Position numbers and translations under genes: made by a program
From: a virus
Length of the DNA: 31,573 bases
Virus record (IMG/VR): IMGVR_UViG_3300050821_004891
Span: 1 to 31,573 of that record
Direction: 5' to 3' (one strand)
The notes under the pieces: model-generated
The model's database searches: none
What the model was told of the DNA's origin: nothing
What the model saw: the letters and a program-made list of their open reading frames with translations, nothing else
Shown: piece by piece, positions 6,995-13,851 of the stretch
Position numbering within the stretch: the first letter of the stretch is position 1
Layout of the letters: every line of letters starts with the position of its first letter

Positions 6995-7218
6995 TTCGCC
7001 ATCCTCTTCAACGCCTTCCGCTCATCACGTAACGTCTTATGCGCCTTGCGCCAGTCAACACCCATGGCGTCCAACACCTTCCGTATTTCGTCCACGGTGT
7101 GGGTTCGGATACTCGTCAGATACTGGGCGCTGGTCCACTTAATTGGGGTACGCATGGCTATGTCAGTAGCGATCACAGCCAACCGATGAATAGCAGTCTC
7201 ATACTCCTTGGGGGTCAT
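6991..7218 (-). CDS. Small helical protein beginning MTPKEY (75 aa)
   Basis: The protein is predicted to be fully helical and is basic at its C-terminus (HKTLRDERKALKRMAK). Its start, MTPKEYETAIHRLAVIATDI, resembles the start of the adjacent upstream gene product (MTPKEFQQALCKRIVSRL), suggesting an old tandem duplication. It is linked on both sides by 4-base overlaps. Function unknown. Confidence 0.65.
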   Translation of the reverse strand: MTPKEYETAIHRLAVIATDIAMRTPIKWTSAQYLTSIRTHTVDEIRKVLDAMGVDWRKAHKTLRDERKALKRMAK

Positions 7219-7460
7219 GCTAGCTTCCCCGTCTCCGCTACGTTAGCCACAGTCGAAGCCGAACCCCTGCTGGCCGCAATGGAAGTCAGGAACAACATAG
7301 AGCTGAGTTGGTCTGAGCCAGATATCTCCAGGACCAAACATGCTCCACAAAGAAGCTCCAGGGCGGCCCGGTCTTGCTTCTTCCCAGGCTTGTGACCTTG
7401 GGCATGGAGCCGGGAGACAATGCGTTTGCACAGGGCTTGTTGGAATTCTTTGGGTGTCAT
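7215..7460 (-). CDS. Small helical protein beginning MTPKEF (81 aa)
   Basis: ATG 7460 is preferred because GAGGAA lies six bases upstream and the ATG overlaps the preceding stop. The N-terminus MTPKEFQQALCKRIVSRLHA is basic and helical; residues 31-60 are hydrophobic helix (ALELLCGACLVLEI), and the tail is small and polar. It shares its opening motif with the gene immediately downstream. Function unknown. Confidence 0.65.
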   Translation of the reverse strand: MTPKEFQQALCKRIVSRLHAQGHKPGKKQDRAALELLCGACLVLEISGSDQLSSMLFLTSIAASRGSASTVANVAETGKLA

Positions 7461-7720
7461 GGGGTATTCCTCACTTCCATAAATGTTCTGCAACCAAGGC
7501 CGCCATAGCTGAGGGTGTTGGGGCAATTCATACCCTCATTCCCAAAGTACCCAAGATGCTCCCGTTGAGTTTCCAACCATATGCCACAACGCGGGCACTC
7601 CAGGCGGACCATCGTAGCCTGATACTCCTTTTCCATCTTCACCGCGTGGGCTTCGTCGAGGGGCAAAATGCCCGTCTTGCTACGGCGCCGCGCTAACTCT
7701 TCTGGTGTTCTGTAGCTCAT
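7457..7720 (-). CDS. Zinc-ribbon-like protein (87 aa)
   Basis: An N-terminal charged helix (MSYRTPEELARRRSKTG, then EAHAVKMEKEYQATMVR) is followed by LECPRCGIWLE with a CxxC knuckle, then NCPNTLSYGGLGC providing two further cysteines. One zinc site of the C2-C2 type is likely. Such short ribbons occur in phage transcription or nucleic-acid-binding proteins. Its start overlaps the upstream stop (ATGA). Confidence 0.65.
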   Translation of the reverse strand: MSYRTPEELARRRSKTGILPLDEAHAVKMEKEYQATMVRLECPRCGIWLETQREHLGYFGNEGMNCPNTLSYGGLGCRTFMEVRNTP

Positions 7721-8181
7721 AACGGCGCTAGCTCCACGTTGGCAGCCTGTTCCGCAAAGTAAATCACGGTGTCAGGGCGGTTAGTAAACCGAATCTTGTC
7801 CAGCGCTTCCGTCATCAACACGGCCATGCGCACGTCTTCCCGAATGGTTTCGTAGGGCGTCCCCCACTCGCTGAAGTTATTCGTCCCGCCGAGTCCTTTG
7901 GGTACCAGGGCCGGGCCGTACAACGCGACTCGGACCCGGTTCAACAGGGCCAGCGCTGCGGATGTCGAGCACTCGGCGAATGTCGCGAAGAATCTGCGCA
8001 GGGGTTGCGGCAATAGGGAACCGATTGTCAAAGGGGCCGCCACTAAATCGGTCTTGGCCAGTGTATTCAGCGCTGGCCGCAGATTGTCCGGTGTTCCCCA
8101 CTTCACGGGGTCCGTGGCTACGATGTGGTGCCCTTCGTCCACTATCGCCATGCGGTACTTGGTCAACTGTTTGTCTGTCAC
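7717..8181 (-). CDS. Protein of unknown function, GTG start (154 aa)
   Basis: GTG 8181 is chosen because AGGAG lies eight bases upstream and codon use switches to this frame here. The protein begins VTDKQLTKYRMAIVDEGHH; its centre has VKWGTPDNLRPALNTLAKTD and a hydrophobic LRRFFATF segment, and it ends RPDTVIYFAEQAANVELAPL. The interval 8182-8266 directly upstream has strong coding character in a different frame that stays open through most of this gene (see the entry at 7877-8266). No family recognised. Confidence 0.65.
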   Translation of the reverse strand: MTDKQLTKYRMAIVDEGHHIVATDPVKWGTPDNLRPALNTLAKTDLVAAPLTIGSLLPQPLRRFFATFAECSTSAALALLNRVRVALYGPALVPKGLGGTNNFSEWGTPYETIREDVRMAVLMTEALDKIRFTNRPDTVIYFAEQAANVELAPL

Positions 8182-8266
8182 GGTTCGTGCTCCTATCGGT
8201 AGGACCCGGCCAGTCAATGGTGTCCTGGGCGCGGGTCTTGTGGTCGAGAGTGTTGTACGGGTCCAT
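7877..8266 (-). other. Alternative open frame overlapping the 154-aa gene
   Basis: From an ATG at 8266, two bases after the previous stop, a frame begins MDPYNTLDHKTRAQDTIDWP with very GC-rich third positions. After about 28 codons its codon quality falls while the frame shifted by +1 (GTG 8181) becomes typical. The frame nevertheless stays open to 7877. This could be a short N-terminal gene read into an overlapping frame, the first part of the 154-residue gene joined by a +1 frameshift, or a sequence error. There is no Shine-Dalgarno before 8266, so initiation would depend on coupling to the preceding stop. Confidence 0.35.
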
Positions 8267-8267
8267 A

Positions 8268-8405
8268 TTATTCGATGTCGTTTGCAGCGTCCCAGCCTCT
8301 GTACCATTCATCAAAATCCCAGGTGTTGCATCCGTAAGGATTGGCTGACCGAGCTTCACCCTGCGCGTGAGCTTCGAAACCGGTATGGTATGCCTCGCTG
8401 AACAT
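8268..8405 (-). CDS. RMF/CrpP-like microprotein (45 aa)
   Basis: A 45-codon frame beginning MFSEAYHTGFEAHAQGEARS continues with an NPYG motif, then FDEWYRGWDAAND before TAA at 8268-8270. The layout A-Y-x-x-G-x-x-A, then NPY, then W-x-x-G-W-x-x-A resembles ribosome modulation factor and the related phage/plasmid CrpP-type miniproteins. Ribosome modulation factor dimerises ribosomes; many phage homologues have no tested role. GAGTGAG lies nine bases upstream of ATG 8405. The call rests on the residue pattern alone. Confidence 0.6.
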   Translation of the reverse strand: MFSEAYHTGFEAHAQGEARSANPYGCNTWDFDEWYRGWDAANDIE

Positions 8406-8468
8406 GCCTGCGTACTCACTCTAGTTAACGTGCGTATTCGTTATGCGTGGGTGTACTGTAGGTGAGTG

Positions 8469-9200
8469 CTACACCGAAGTCTGTGACGCGCCGCTCAGTT
8501 TAGCCACGTATTCCCGCTGGCGCAATATGTTCCCTTCGCGCAATGCCAGCTCGTTGGTGAGCTTCAGCTTTATGGCCCCCAAGTCGGTCCACTCCTCAGC
8601 TGTGGGCGTCATGGCTTCCCCCAACACTTTATCTAGCACTGCTATCTGGCGCTTCAGCGTCTCCTGGCTGCTCACTTGGGATTCCAGCATTTGCTTGGCC
8701 AACGCCAATTGACTGTCACAGGCGTCCTGGGACGCCTTCTTCAACTCGCCCAGCGTAGGGAACTTGCCGAACCCTTTTTCCAAGTTCCACTTCAACCGTT
8801 CCACCGCAGTTTCCTTGTGACAATGGGTTGACAGATAATCATGGTTACTGGTGTTGGGCTGGGCACCCTGGAACTGAAACCGCGCACCCTCGGGGGCAAT
8901 CTGTACGGGCCACAACTTCCAACCCTTGCCAAAGCCTGATTTGACGCCTACGAAGGCCACCAAGTCACCATCACGGTGGATGGGGTACAGCGTGCGGAAC
9001 CCAAACAATGACAGCGCATACCCTTCGATCTTTACCCGGTCACCAACGGTATAGGTGGGCTCAACTGCGGCGGGTGCGGACTCGCTGGCGGGAGTTCCGC
9101 TCAGGTAGCTATCTTCAGTTACTCGTTGAATCACGTGGGCATCTCCAGTGTGGTGGGGTTCAATCGGACACCCTTCCCAGGATGTCCTGTTGAAGCTCAC
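8469..9200 (-). CDS. Protein of unknown function with C-terminal coiled coil (243 aa)
   Basis: The GTG at 9200 overlaps the upstream stop (GTGA), giving a start VSFNRTSWEGCPIEPHHTG. Residues about 48-130 look like a small beta domain (YTVGDRVKIEGYALSLFG, then LVAFVGVKSGFGKGWKLWPV). From about 145 to the end there is a long charged helix with heptad character (ELKKASQDACDSQLALAKQM). Such a beta-domain plus coiled coil suggests an oligomeric binding protein, but no family is recognised. A 63-base gap follows before the RMF-like gene. Confidence 0.65.
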   Translation of the reverse strand: MSFNRTSWEGCPIEPHHTGDAHVIQRVTEDSYLSGTPASESAPAAVEPTYTVGDRVKIEGYALSLFGFRTLYPIHRDGDLVAFVGVKSGFGKGWKLWPVQIAPEGARFQFQGAQPNTSNHDYLSTHCHKETAVERLKWNLEKGFGKFPTLGELKKASQDACDSQLALAKQMLESQVSSQETLKRQIAVLDKVLGEAMTPTAEEWTDLGAIKLKLTNELALREGNILRQREYVAKLSGASQTSV

Positions 9201-9823
9201 TTCTTCGCGCGCGGCTTGGTCTCTACGAATGTTGCAGGTACGGCAATGGCAACTTCGCCCCGCTTCATCCATTGGGCCAGGGCCTTGTCAGCCAAGCCAG
9301 GGCGTCCGCACCACTCCGAACCACCCAGGTAATGGTACTTTCCGTCAGATGAAATTTGTTTACTCTTGGCGATCCGGGCGTCGTAGTCGGCCAGTTCCTT
9401 GGCAATGCGCTCTTCAATACCGTTCTTCACATATTCCAGGGCTTCGGCCATCTGGCGAGCATCAGATTCGTCAGCCTGTTTGTCTGACTCCGCATACTTC
9501 TCTTCCAACGGGCGCCCTGACGAGTTAAAAACCCGGTCCAGGCGATACAGGTGCGCCCTATCCATTTTATGGCCGCCCGCAATCACTTCGGTGTAGTAGG
9601 TAAATCGGTCAGTGATGGTCTGGCGTGTGCCCTGGGCGAACACGGCCCGCTCATCGGTCAACCGGACTTTCACAACGATACAGTGCGTATACGTACGGCT
9701 TTGGCTCACGCGGGTAAAGGTAACGCCATCGATTGTCGCGGTATGTTTGAAGCTCACTTGGTCATCTCCGTTGGTTACTGTGGGCACAGTGTAGCGCTCA
9801 CCTACATCCGTGTCTAGACCCAC
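9197..9823 (-). CDS. Protein of unknown function (208 aa)
   Basis: The N-terminal half is beta-rich (FKHTATIDGVTFTRVSQSRT, VIAGGHKMDRAHLYRLDRV). The C-terminal half is helical and charged (LEEKYAESDKQADESDARQM). It ends with a lysine-rich tail (ETKPRAKK). GTG 9823 lies one base after the upstream stop. A second GTG at 9787 has a better ribosome site (TAGGTGAG nine bases upstream) and would remove 12 residues, so the start is uncertain. No family recognised. Confidence 0.65.
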   Translation of the reverse strand: MGLDTDVGERYTVPTVTNGDDQVSFKHTATIDGVTFTRVSQSRTYTHCIVVKVRLTDERAVFAQGTRQTITDRFTYYTEVIAGGHKMDRAHLYRLDRVFNSSGRPLEEKYAESDKQADESDARQMAEALEYVKNGIEERIAKELADYDARIAKSKQISSDGKYHYLGGSEWCGRPGLADKALAQWMKRGEVAIAVPATFVETKPRAKK

Positions 9824-9824
9824 G

Positions 9825-10091
9825 TCACACTTTTCGCTTCAAGAGCCGTAAATGCATTACTACGGCGCCCACGGTGGTGAAGAATATGTAAAAAGCGGCA
9901 ACCATGAGCCGCTGGCCCCAGCCCTGGGTATGGTGCAAGTAATCGACACTGAACCACAGGTTTATGATGAAGAGCCCGTTGGAGCACACCGACGCCAGGG
10001 CATGCTCACTCACACGGGTTGAATTGCGCGACCGGCTCACCCAGGTGAAGCATGCATTTTGCAACATCAACAGTACGGCCCAGATAATCAT
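9825..10091 (-). CDS. Small membrane protein (88 aa)
   Basis: ATG 10091 overlaps the upstream stop and follows GGGGGC. The protein has hydrophobic segments at about residues 1-15 (MIIWAVLLMLQNACF), 37-52 (SNGLFIINLWFSVDY) and 60-80 (LMVAAFYIFFTTVGAVVM), and ends in basic RLLKRKV. Three membrane spans are likely, with the C-terminus in the cytoplasm by the positive-inside rule. A holin is possible but unsupported by context. Confidence 0.65.
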   Translation of the reverse strand: MIIWAVLLMLQNACFTWVSRSRNSTRVSEHALASVCSNGLFIINLWFSVDYLHHTQGWGQRLMVAAFYIFFTTVGAVVMHLRLLKRKV

Positions 10092-10336
10092 GGTGCCCCC
10101 GCTGTCAGATCTACTGTCGCGTGCCACTTCATATTAAACCAGTCCGTGAAAGCATGGGCCGCCGTAGGGCCACGGCCAACAGTCTCCACCACTTCAGCGT
10201 TGTGTATCACTCTGCCCATGTACGCCCCTGGTCCTGGCAGGATGTTGAACGCATACCATACGCCCTTGTCCAACTCAATGTGTGGCTTCGTGCGCCCCAG
10301 CCCCCTGGATGCTCCAGGCAATAGTGAGCGCTTCAT
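10088..10336 (-). CDS. Small protein of unknown function (82 aa)
   Basis: The protein begins MKRSLLPGASRGLGRTKPHI and contains GVWYAFNILPGPGAYMGRVI and an aromatic C-terminal segment (DWFNMKWHATVDL). It is joined to both neighbours by ATGA overlaps. No domain or motif is recognised. Confidence 0.6.
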   Translation of the reverse strand: MKRSLLPGASRGLGRTKPHIELDKGVWYAFNILPGPGAYMGRVIHNAEVVETVGRGPTAAHAFTDWFNMKWHATVDLTAGAP

Positions 10337-10812
10337 GGCGTCACCTTAAAGTTGGATAAGTCAGGCATTGCCTGGACGCCAGACCCGTTGCACGTCTCGC
10401 ATTTCAACACAACAGGGATACGCCTGGGGTCAATGGTCTTGCCCTTGCCCTGACAGCCTGAGCACCACATGGGGAATGAGTGGTCCGTGGTCTCAAGGTG
10501 TTGGACGAAGTGCCCTATGCAGCCCTGCAGGTATTGATCGAGCTGGGGTAGGTACTTCTCCGACAACGCCAGTCGCCTGTCAATGGAAAAAGGGATAGAC
10601 CGCGCGATGAAGCGCACGTCTGTCGTCACCCTGGGCTTCGTGAGCGTGGGGTGGAGGCATTCGTTGCACGCGCCACTTCGGGTATAGCGTGGGGCGATGT
10701 GGCCCTTGCGGCATGGCTGACCCGTGAAGTAGTAGCTGGCCCCGCTGGCTATGGCTTCGTCACGGTTGCCAGGAAGATCTTCAACCCTCATGGATGGTTT
10801 TGATGCCCGCAT
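10333..10812 (-). CDS. Two-part zinc protein: phage YFTGxPC module plus DnaJ-like knuckles
   Basis: The 159-residue protein has an N-terminal motif YYFTGQPCRKGHIAPRYTRS followed by GACNEC. The YFTGxPCxxGH pattern is seen in many phage proteins associated with HNH-like zinc folds. Its C-terminal part has CSGCQGKGK and CETCNGSG, two CxxCxGxG knuckles like half of the DnaJ zinc domain. The middle is helical. AAGG lies eight bases before ATG 10812. Apart from a doubtful 25-residue frame it is the first gene of the leftward operon, so probably expressed early. A nucleic-acid- or protein-binding role is likely; catalytic residues are not evident. Confidence 0.65.
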   Translation of the reverse strand: MRASKPSMRVEDLPGNRDEAIASGASYYFTGQPCRKGHIAPRYTRSGACNECLHPTLTKPRVTTDVRFIARSIPFSIDRRLALSEKYLPQLDQYLQGCIGHFVQHLETTDHSFPMWCSGCQGKGKTIDPRRIPVVLKCETCNGSGVQAMPDLSNFKVTP

Positions 10813-10857
10813 ATACTCAACCTTTTTAATTAATAATAGATGGGAATATACTCTACC
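10811..10857. repeat. AT-rich direct repeats upstream of the leftward operon
   Basis: ATATACTCAACC at 10811-10822 and ATATACTCTACC at 10846-10857 differ at one base and start 35 bases apart. They flank an AT-rich stretch that stands out from the GC-rich surroundings. The first copy overlaps the start codon of the leftward operon's 159-residue gene. They could be paired regulator sites or promoter elements. Confidence 0.4.
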
Positions 10858-10875
10858 CCTTATCTATTACTATTT

Positions 10876-10953
10876 CTATCTCTTATTAATTTTCGTAAGG
10901 GGGTATAGGGAGGGTATCTCGAAATGAGCCATGACCATACTGATGATAATCAT
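10876..10953 (-). CDS. Possible leader peptide (25 aa)
   Basis: On the minus strand GGAGG sits six bases before an ATG at 10953, opening a 25-codon frame (MIIISMVMAHFEIPSLYPLT, then a basic end) to TAG at 10876-10878. The ribosome site is the strongest in this region. However, the frame lies inside the AT-rich divergent control region, and its start codon lies in an inverted repeat. It may be a regulatory leader peptide or coincidental. Confidence 0.3.
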   Translation of the reverse strand: MIIISMVMAHFEIPSLYPLTKINKR

Positions 10954-10957
10954 GGCT
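10927..10957. repeat. Inverted repeat in the divergent control region
   Basis: AGCCATGA at 10927-10934 is the exact reverse complement of TCATGGCT at 10950-10957, separated by 15 bases. The repeat lies between the two divergent operons, ten bases before the TerS -35 element. It is a plausible operator for a dimeric regulator or a small hairpin on a leftward transcript. Confidence 0.4.
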
Positions 10958-10966
10958 ATCCTCCAC

Positions 10967-10995
10967 TTGCCATAATCCGCTAGCGTGGGCATAGT
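10967..10995 (+). promoter_or_regulatory. Sigma-70-type promoter for the terminase operon
   Basis: TTGCCA (10967-10972), a 17-base spacer and CATAGT (10990-10995) form a recognisable housekeeping-sigma promoter. The ATG of TerS begins seven bases after the -10 box, so transcription would start at or next to the start codon. This is the only good promoter-like match found just before the structural operon. Confidence 0.45.
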
Positions 10996-11002
10996 GCACC
11001 CC

Positions 11003-11884
11003 ATGAGCACGAACAACCAAGATAGCCCCCAGCAACCCCTCCTTCCAGCTCCCGTGGGAATTCCCCAGGTTGTCATTGATGAGGAGGTAGTTAATAGAAG
11101 TCAGCTCACACCACAGCAAGAGCTGTACTGCGTGACATTGGTAGAAAATGGAAATCGTGGCTTTGCCTATCGTCGTGCGTACAACGTCGGAGTGGCCACC
11201 AAGCCTGGAACCATCTGGACAGAATGCAAGCGGCTGGAGAACAACCCGGCTGTGGTGCGCAGGCTGAATGAGCTACGTGACGCGGCGGCCGCCCTATCAA
11301 CGGTGAGTAAACAGCGGCTCATCCAGTTCTTATGGGATCGAATCATGGCTGATAGGCGTGACGTGGTGAATCATGTGCGCCGCTGTTGCCGCCGCTGCTA
11401 CGGCGAAGGCCATCAGTACCAATGGAAGGACGAAATGGAGTTTGCCCTGTCCCTGGCTGCTGTGATCGATTTCAACGGGCCGCTCCCAGGTGATAGCCCC
11501 CTGCGCAAGGAGCTACCTACGGATGAAGGTGGTTATGGCTTCGACCCCCACCGCGAGCCCGAGCCCACGTGCGACAGCCCTGATTGCATGGGTGATGGTT
11601 TCGGTAAGACTGTCATCTCTGACACCACCCAACTGTCAGGCTCAGCCGCCCTGATCTATGAAGGCGTCAAGGAGACAGCCCAGGGCATTGAAGTGAAGCT
11701 GGCAGACCGCAACGCTGATATGGCCCAGCTCGCCAAGCTGTTGGGTTGGTCCATTGAGAAGGTAGACCAAACCGTGAAGACCCAGGGCGGCCGTGAGCTA
11801 CCCGCCGATATGTACGATATACCCAGCACCGCGAGCCCTGAAGAGGCAAGCAAGCGTTATCTGGCGTTGGTGCAGGCGTCATGA
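11003..11884 (+). CDS. terS: Terminase small subunit
   Basis: The 293-residue protein has the layout of a Terminase_2/TerS protein, which recognises phage DNA and recruits the large subunit. There is an N-terminal DNA-binding part (LTPQQELYCVTLVENGNRGF, then A-Y-R-R-A-Y-N) and a mid-protein cysteine segment, CCRRCYGEGHQYQW (about 123-136), typical of this family. A second knuckle, CDSPDCMGDGFG, lies at about 192-203. The C-terminal helix LADRNADMAQLAKLLGW probably serves oligomerisation or TerL contact. GTG codons at 10985 and 10994 are possible upstream starts, but ATG 11003 suits the family. There is no Shine-Dalgarno; the transcript appears leaderless. The stop overlaps TerL by four bases. 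Confidence 0.85.
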   Translation: MSTNNQDSPQQPLLPAPVGIPQVVIDEEVVNRSQLTPQQELYCVTLVENGNRGFAYRRAYNVGVATKPGTIWTECKRLENNPAVVRRLNELRDAAAALSTVSKQRLIQFLWDRIMADRRDVVNHVRRCCRRCYGEGHQYQWKDEMEFALSLAAVIDFNGPLPGDSPLRKELPTDEGGYGFDPHREPEPTCDSPDCMGDGFGKTVISDTTQLSGSAALIYEGVKETAQGIEVKLADRNADMAQLAKLLGWSIEKVDQTVKTQGGRELPADMYDIPSTASPEEASKRYLALVQAS

Positions 11885-13632
11885 CCCAAGCGACTGTGGC
11901 CGACGTTGCCCCGCACATGGGGGACGACGGCGCCCTGGTGCAGATAGCCCCAGCGCACGCCCTGGATGCGCCCAAGGCTTTCGACTGGCGCAATCCTGAC
12001 TATGTCCCCATCTGGGGCCAGCGGGCCAGGGTGTTGCAAAAGCTGGCTGCTGACCCCTCTCTGGTGGCTGACTTCAAGGTGCATTACAAATGGCATCCTT
12101 GGGACATGGTGAACGACTGGGGTGTGACGGTTGATCCGCGCGTGGCCAGCATCCCAGGTCGTACGCCGCTCATGCCCTTCCTGCTCATGCCCAAACAGGT
12201 TGACTGGATGATATGGGCATTCAACCTGTGGCAAGGCAAGCTCCCCGACTTCCCAAAGGCTAGCGGTGGCACCACAGTGAAATCCCGCGATTGTGGGATA
12301 TCGTGGTGTTTTATGACGTTCGGCATAGCCCTGTGCCTGACATGGCGCAACATCAACATAGGTGTTGGGTCTGCCAAGGCTGACAAGGTAGACCGCACTG
12401 GCGACCCTGACTGTTTGTTTTATAAGGGCCGTATGTTTCTGCGCTATCTGCCCCCTGTGTTCAAGAATGGTTGGAGTGCTAAACGTGATTCAAAATACAT
12501 GGTGTTGGAATTCCCCTACACAGAATGCGCCTTTACTGGAGAAGCCGGGGATAACATCGGACGCGGTGGCCGAACGGCTATCTATGGTATCGATGAATCT
12601 GCCCACCTCGAAAGACCTAAGCTTGTCGATGCCTCGCTATCGGCTACCACCAACTGTCGAATCGATATCAGCAGCGTCAATGGCTCAGCCAACAGCTTTG
12701 CTGAACGTGCCCACAATGCCCATGTGCCCCGCTTTGATTTCTCCTGGCGCGACGATCCACGTAAAGACCAAGAATGGTATGACCAGAAGTGCCGCGAGCT
12801 AGACCCGGTTGTTGTCAGTCAGGAGATAGATTGCAACTTCAACGCGTCGGTTGATGGCATCATTATTCCCCAGGCGCATGTGCAGGCTGCGATTGACTTG
12901 GACTACATTATTGGCATCGAGCCTACGGGGCGGCGCCAGAGTGGCCTGGACATCTCTGACTTGGGTAAGGACAAATGCGCCCTGGCTGACCGTTATGGTT
13001 ATCTGTTAGAGCGTGTTGTGTCATGGCGTGGCAATGGCATCATCGACGGCCGTCAATGGGAACCGGGTGACAGCGTGGCCCTGGCCTATCACTACATGGA
13101 TGAAACACAAACAACACACCTGATTTATGATGCTGATGGTATGGGTGCGTTGTGTCGTGAGCCCATGCGTAAGCTCAACATCGTACGTGAGGAAGAGCGC
13201 CGCTACCCCATCACCTTCCATCCCTTTCGCGCCACCGCGCCCGTCATCGACCCTGAGAAGCCGTTCCCAGGCACCCAGCGCAAGGCCATCGACTACTTCG
13301 AAAACTACAAGGCCCAGTCATGGTGGTGGCTGCGTCGTCTGTTCGCGTACACCTATTCGGTCAAACTCTACTGGGACAAACACAAGAAGCTCCCGGAAGA
13401 TTTCACGGCTGACAACCTGATCGTGATTCGCGGGAGTATGGCTGAGCGCACCCGACTGTGCATGGAACTGAGCCAGCCCGTGTGGGTTCTCAGCAAGCAC
13501 GGGAAAATCATGGTGGACAAGACCCCGGACGAAGTACCCAGCCCGAACTTGGCCGACGCGGTCATGATGGTGTACGCTCCAAAGCGCATGGCGGTTATTG
13601 TCAAAGACCACCATTTGAACCGTGGCAATTAA
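11881..13632 (+). CDS. terL: Terminase large subunit
   Basis: The 583-residue motor-nuclease packages DNA into the prohead and cuts it. The ATPase part shows a variant Walker A, KSRDCGIS (134-141), a Walker B strand ending AIYGIDES (233-240) with the catalytic Glu at 239, and a coupling motif SSVNGSANS (264-272). The nuclease part has RNase H-like acidic positions: D357 in GLDISD, D417/D419 in YDADGMGA, and a late Asp in NLADAVMMVYAP near the C-terminus. The length is normal for a complete large terminase. The start overlaps the TerS stop (ATGA), so the two are made in a coupled ratio. Confidence 0.93.
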   Translation: MTQATVADVAPHMGDDGALVQIAPAHALDAPKAFDWRNPDYVPIWGQRARVLQKLAADPSLVADFKVHYKWHPWDMVNDWGVTVDPRVASIPGRTPLMPFLLMPKQVDWMIWAFNLWQGKLPDFPKASGGTTVKSRDCGISWCFMTFGIALCLTWRNINIGVGSAKADKVDRTGDPDCLFYKGRMFLRYLPPVFKNGWSAKRDSKYMVLEFPYTECAFTGEAGDNIGRGGRTAIYGIDESAHLERPKLVDASLSATTNCRIDISSVNGSANSFAERAHNAHVPRFDFSWRDDPRKDQEWYDQKCRELDPVVVSQEIDCNFNASVDGIIIPQAHVQAAIDLDYIIGIEPTGRRQSGLDISDLGKDKCALADRYGYLLERVVSWRGNGIIDGRQWEPGDSVALAYHYMDETQTTHLIYDADGMGALCREPMRKLNIVREEERRYPITFHPFRATAPVIDPEKPFPGTQRKAIDYFENYKAQSWWWLRRLFAYTYSVKLYWDKHKKLPEDFTADNLIVIRGSMAERTRLCMELSQPVWVLSKHGKIMVDKTPDEVPSPNLADAVMMVYAPKRMAVIVKDHHLNRGN

Positions 13633-13647
13633 ATCAAGGGCTTACAC

Positions 13648-13851
13648 ATGAATCCTCCTGTTGATGACCGGCGCACCCTGGATGCTGAGCCCACCCCGAC
13701 TGACCGTAAGGCCGTCAGGCTGGCCATTGCCACGTTCCTGGCCGGTCACAATTCCACCCTTACCCACGGTGGAGCTGACGGGGCTGAGGAAGCTGCAGTG
13801 GACCGTTGCTACCGTGTGGCGGACATGCTAATTGCGAAGTCCGGCCTATGA
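13648..13851 (+). CDS. Small protein of unknown function (67 aa)
   Basis: The protein lies between the terminase and portal genes and starts MNPPVDDRRTLDAEPTPTDR. A helix follows (KAVRLAIATFLAGHN), then a Gly/Ala-rich segment. AAGGGC lies eight bases before the ATG, and the stop overlaps the portal start. The position suggests a packaging or connector accessory role, but no family is recognised. Confidence 0.65.
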   Translation: MNPPVDDRRTLDAEPTPTDRKAVRLAIATFLAGHNSTLTHGGADGAEEAAVDRCYRVADMLIAKSGL

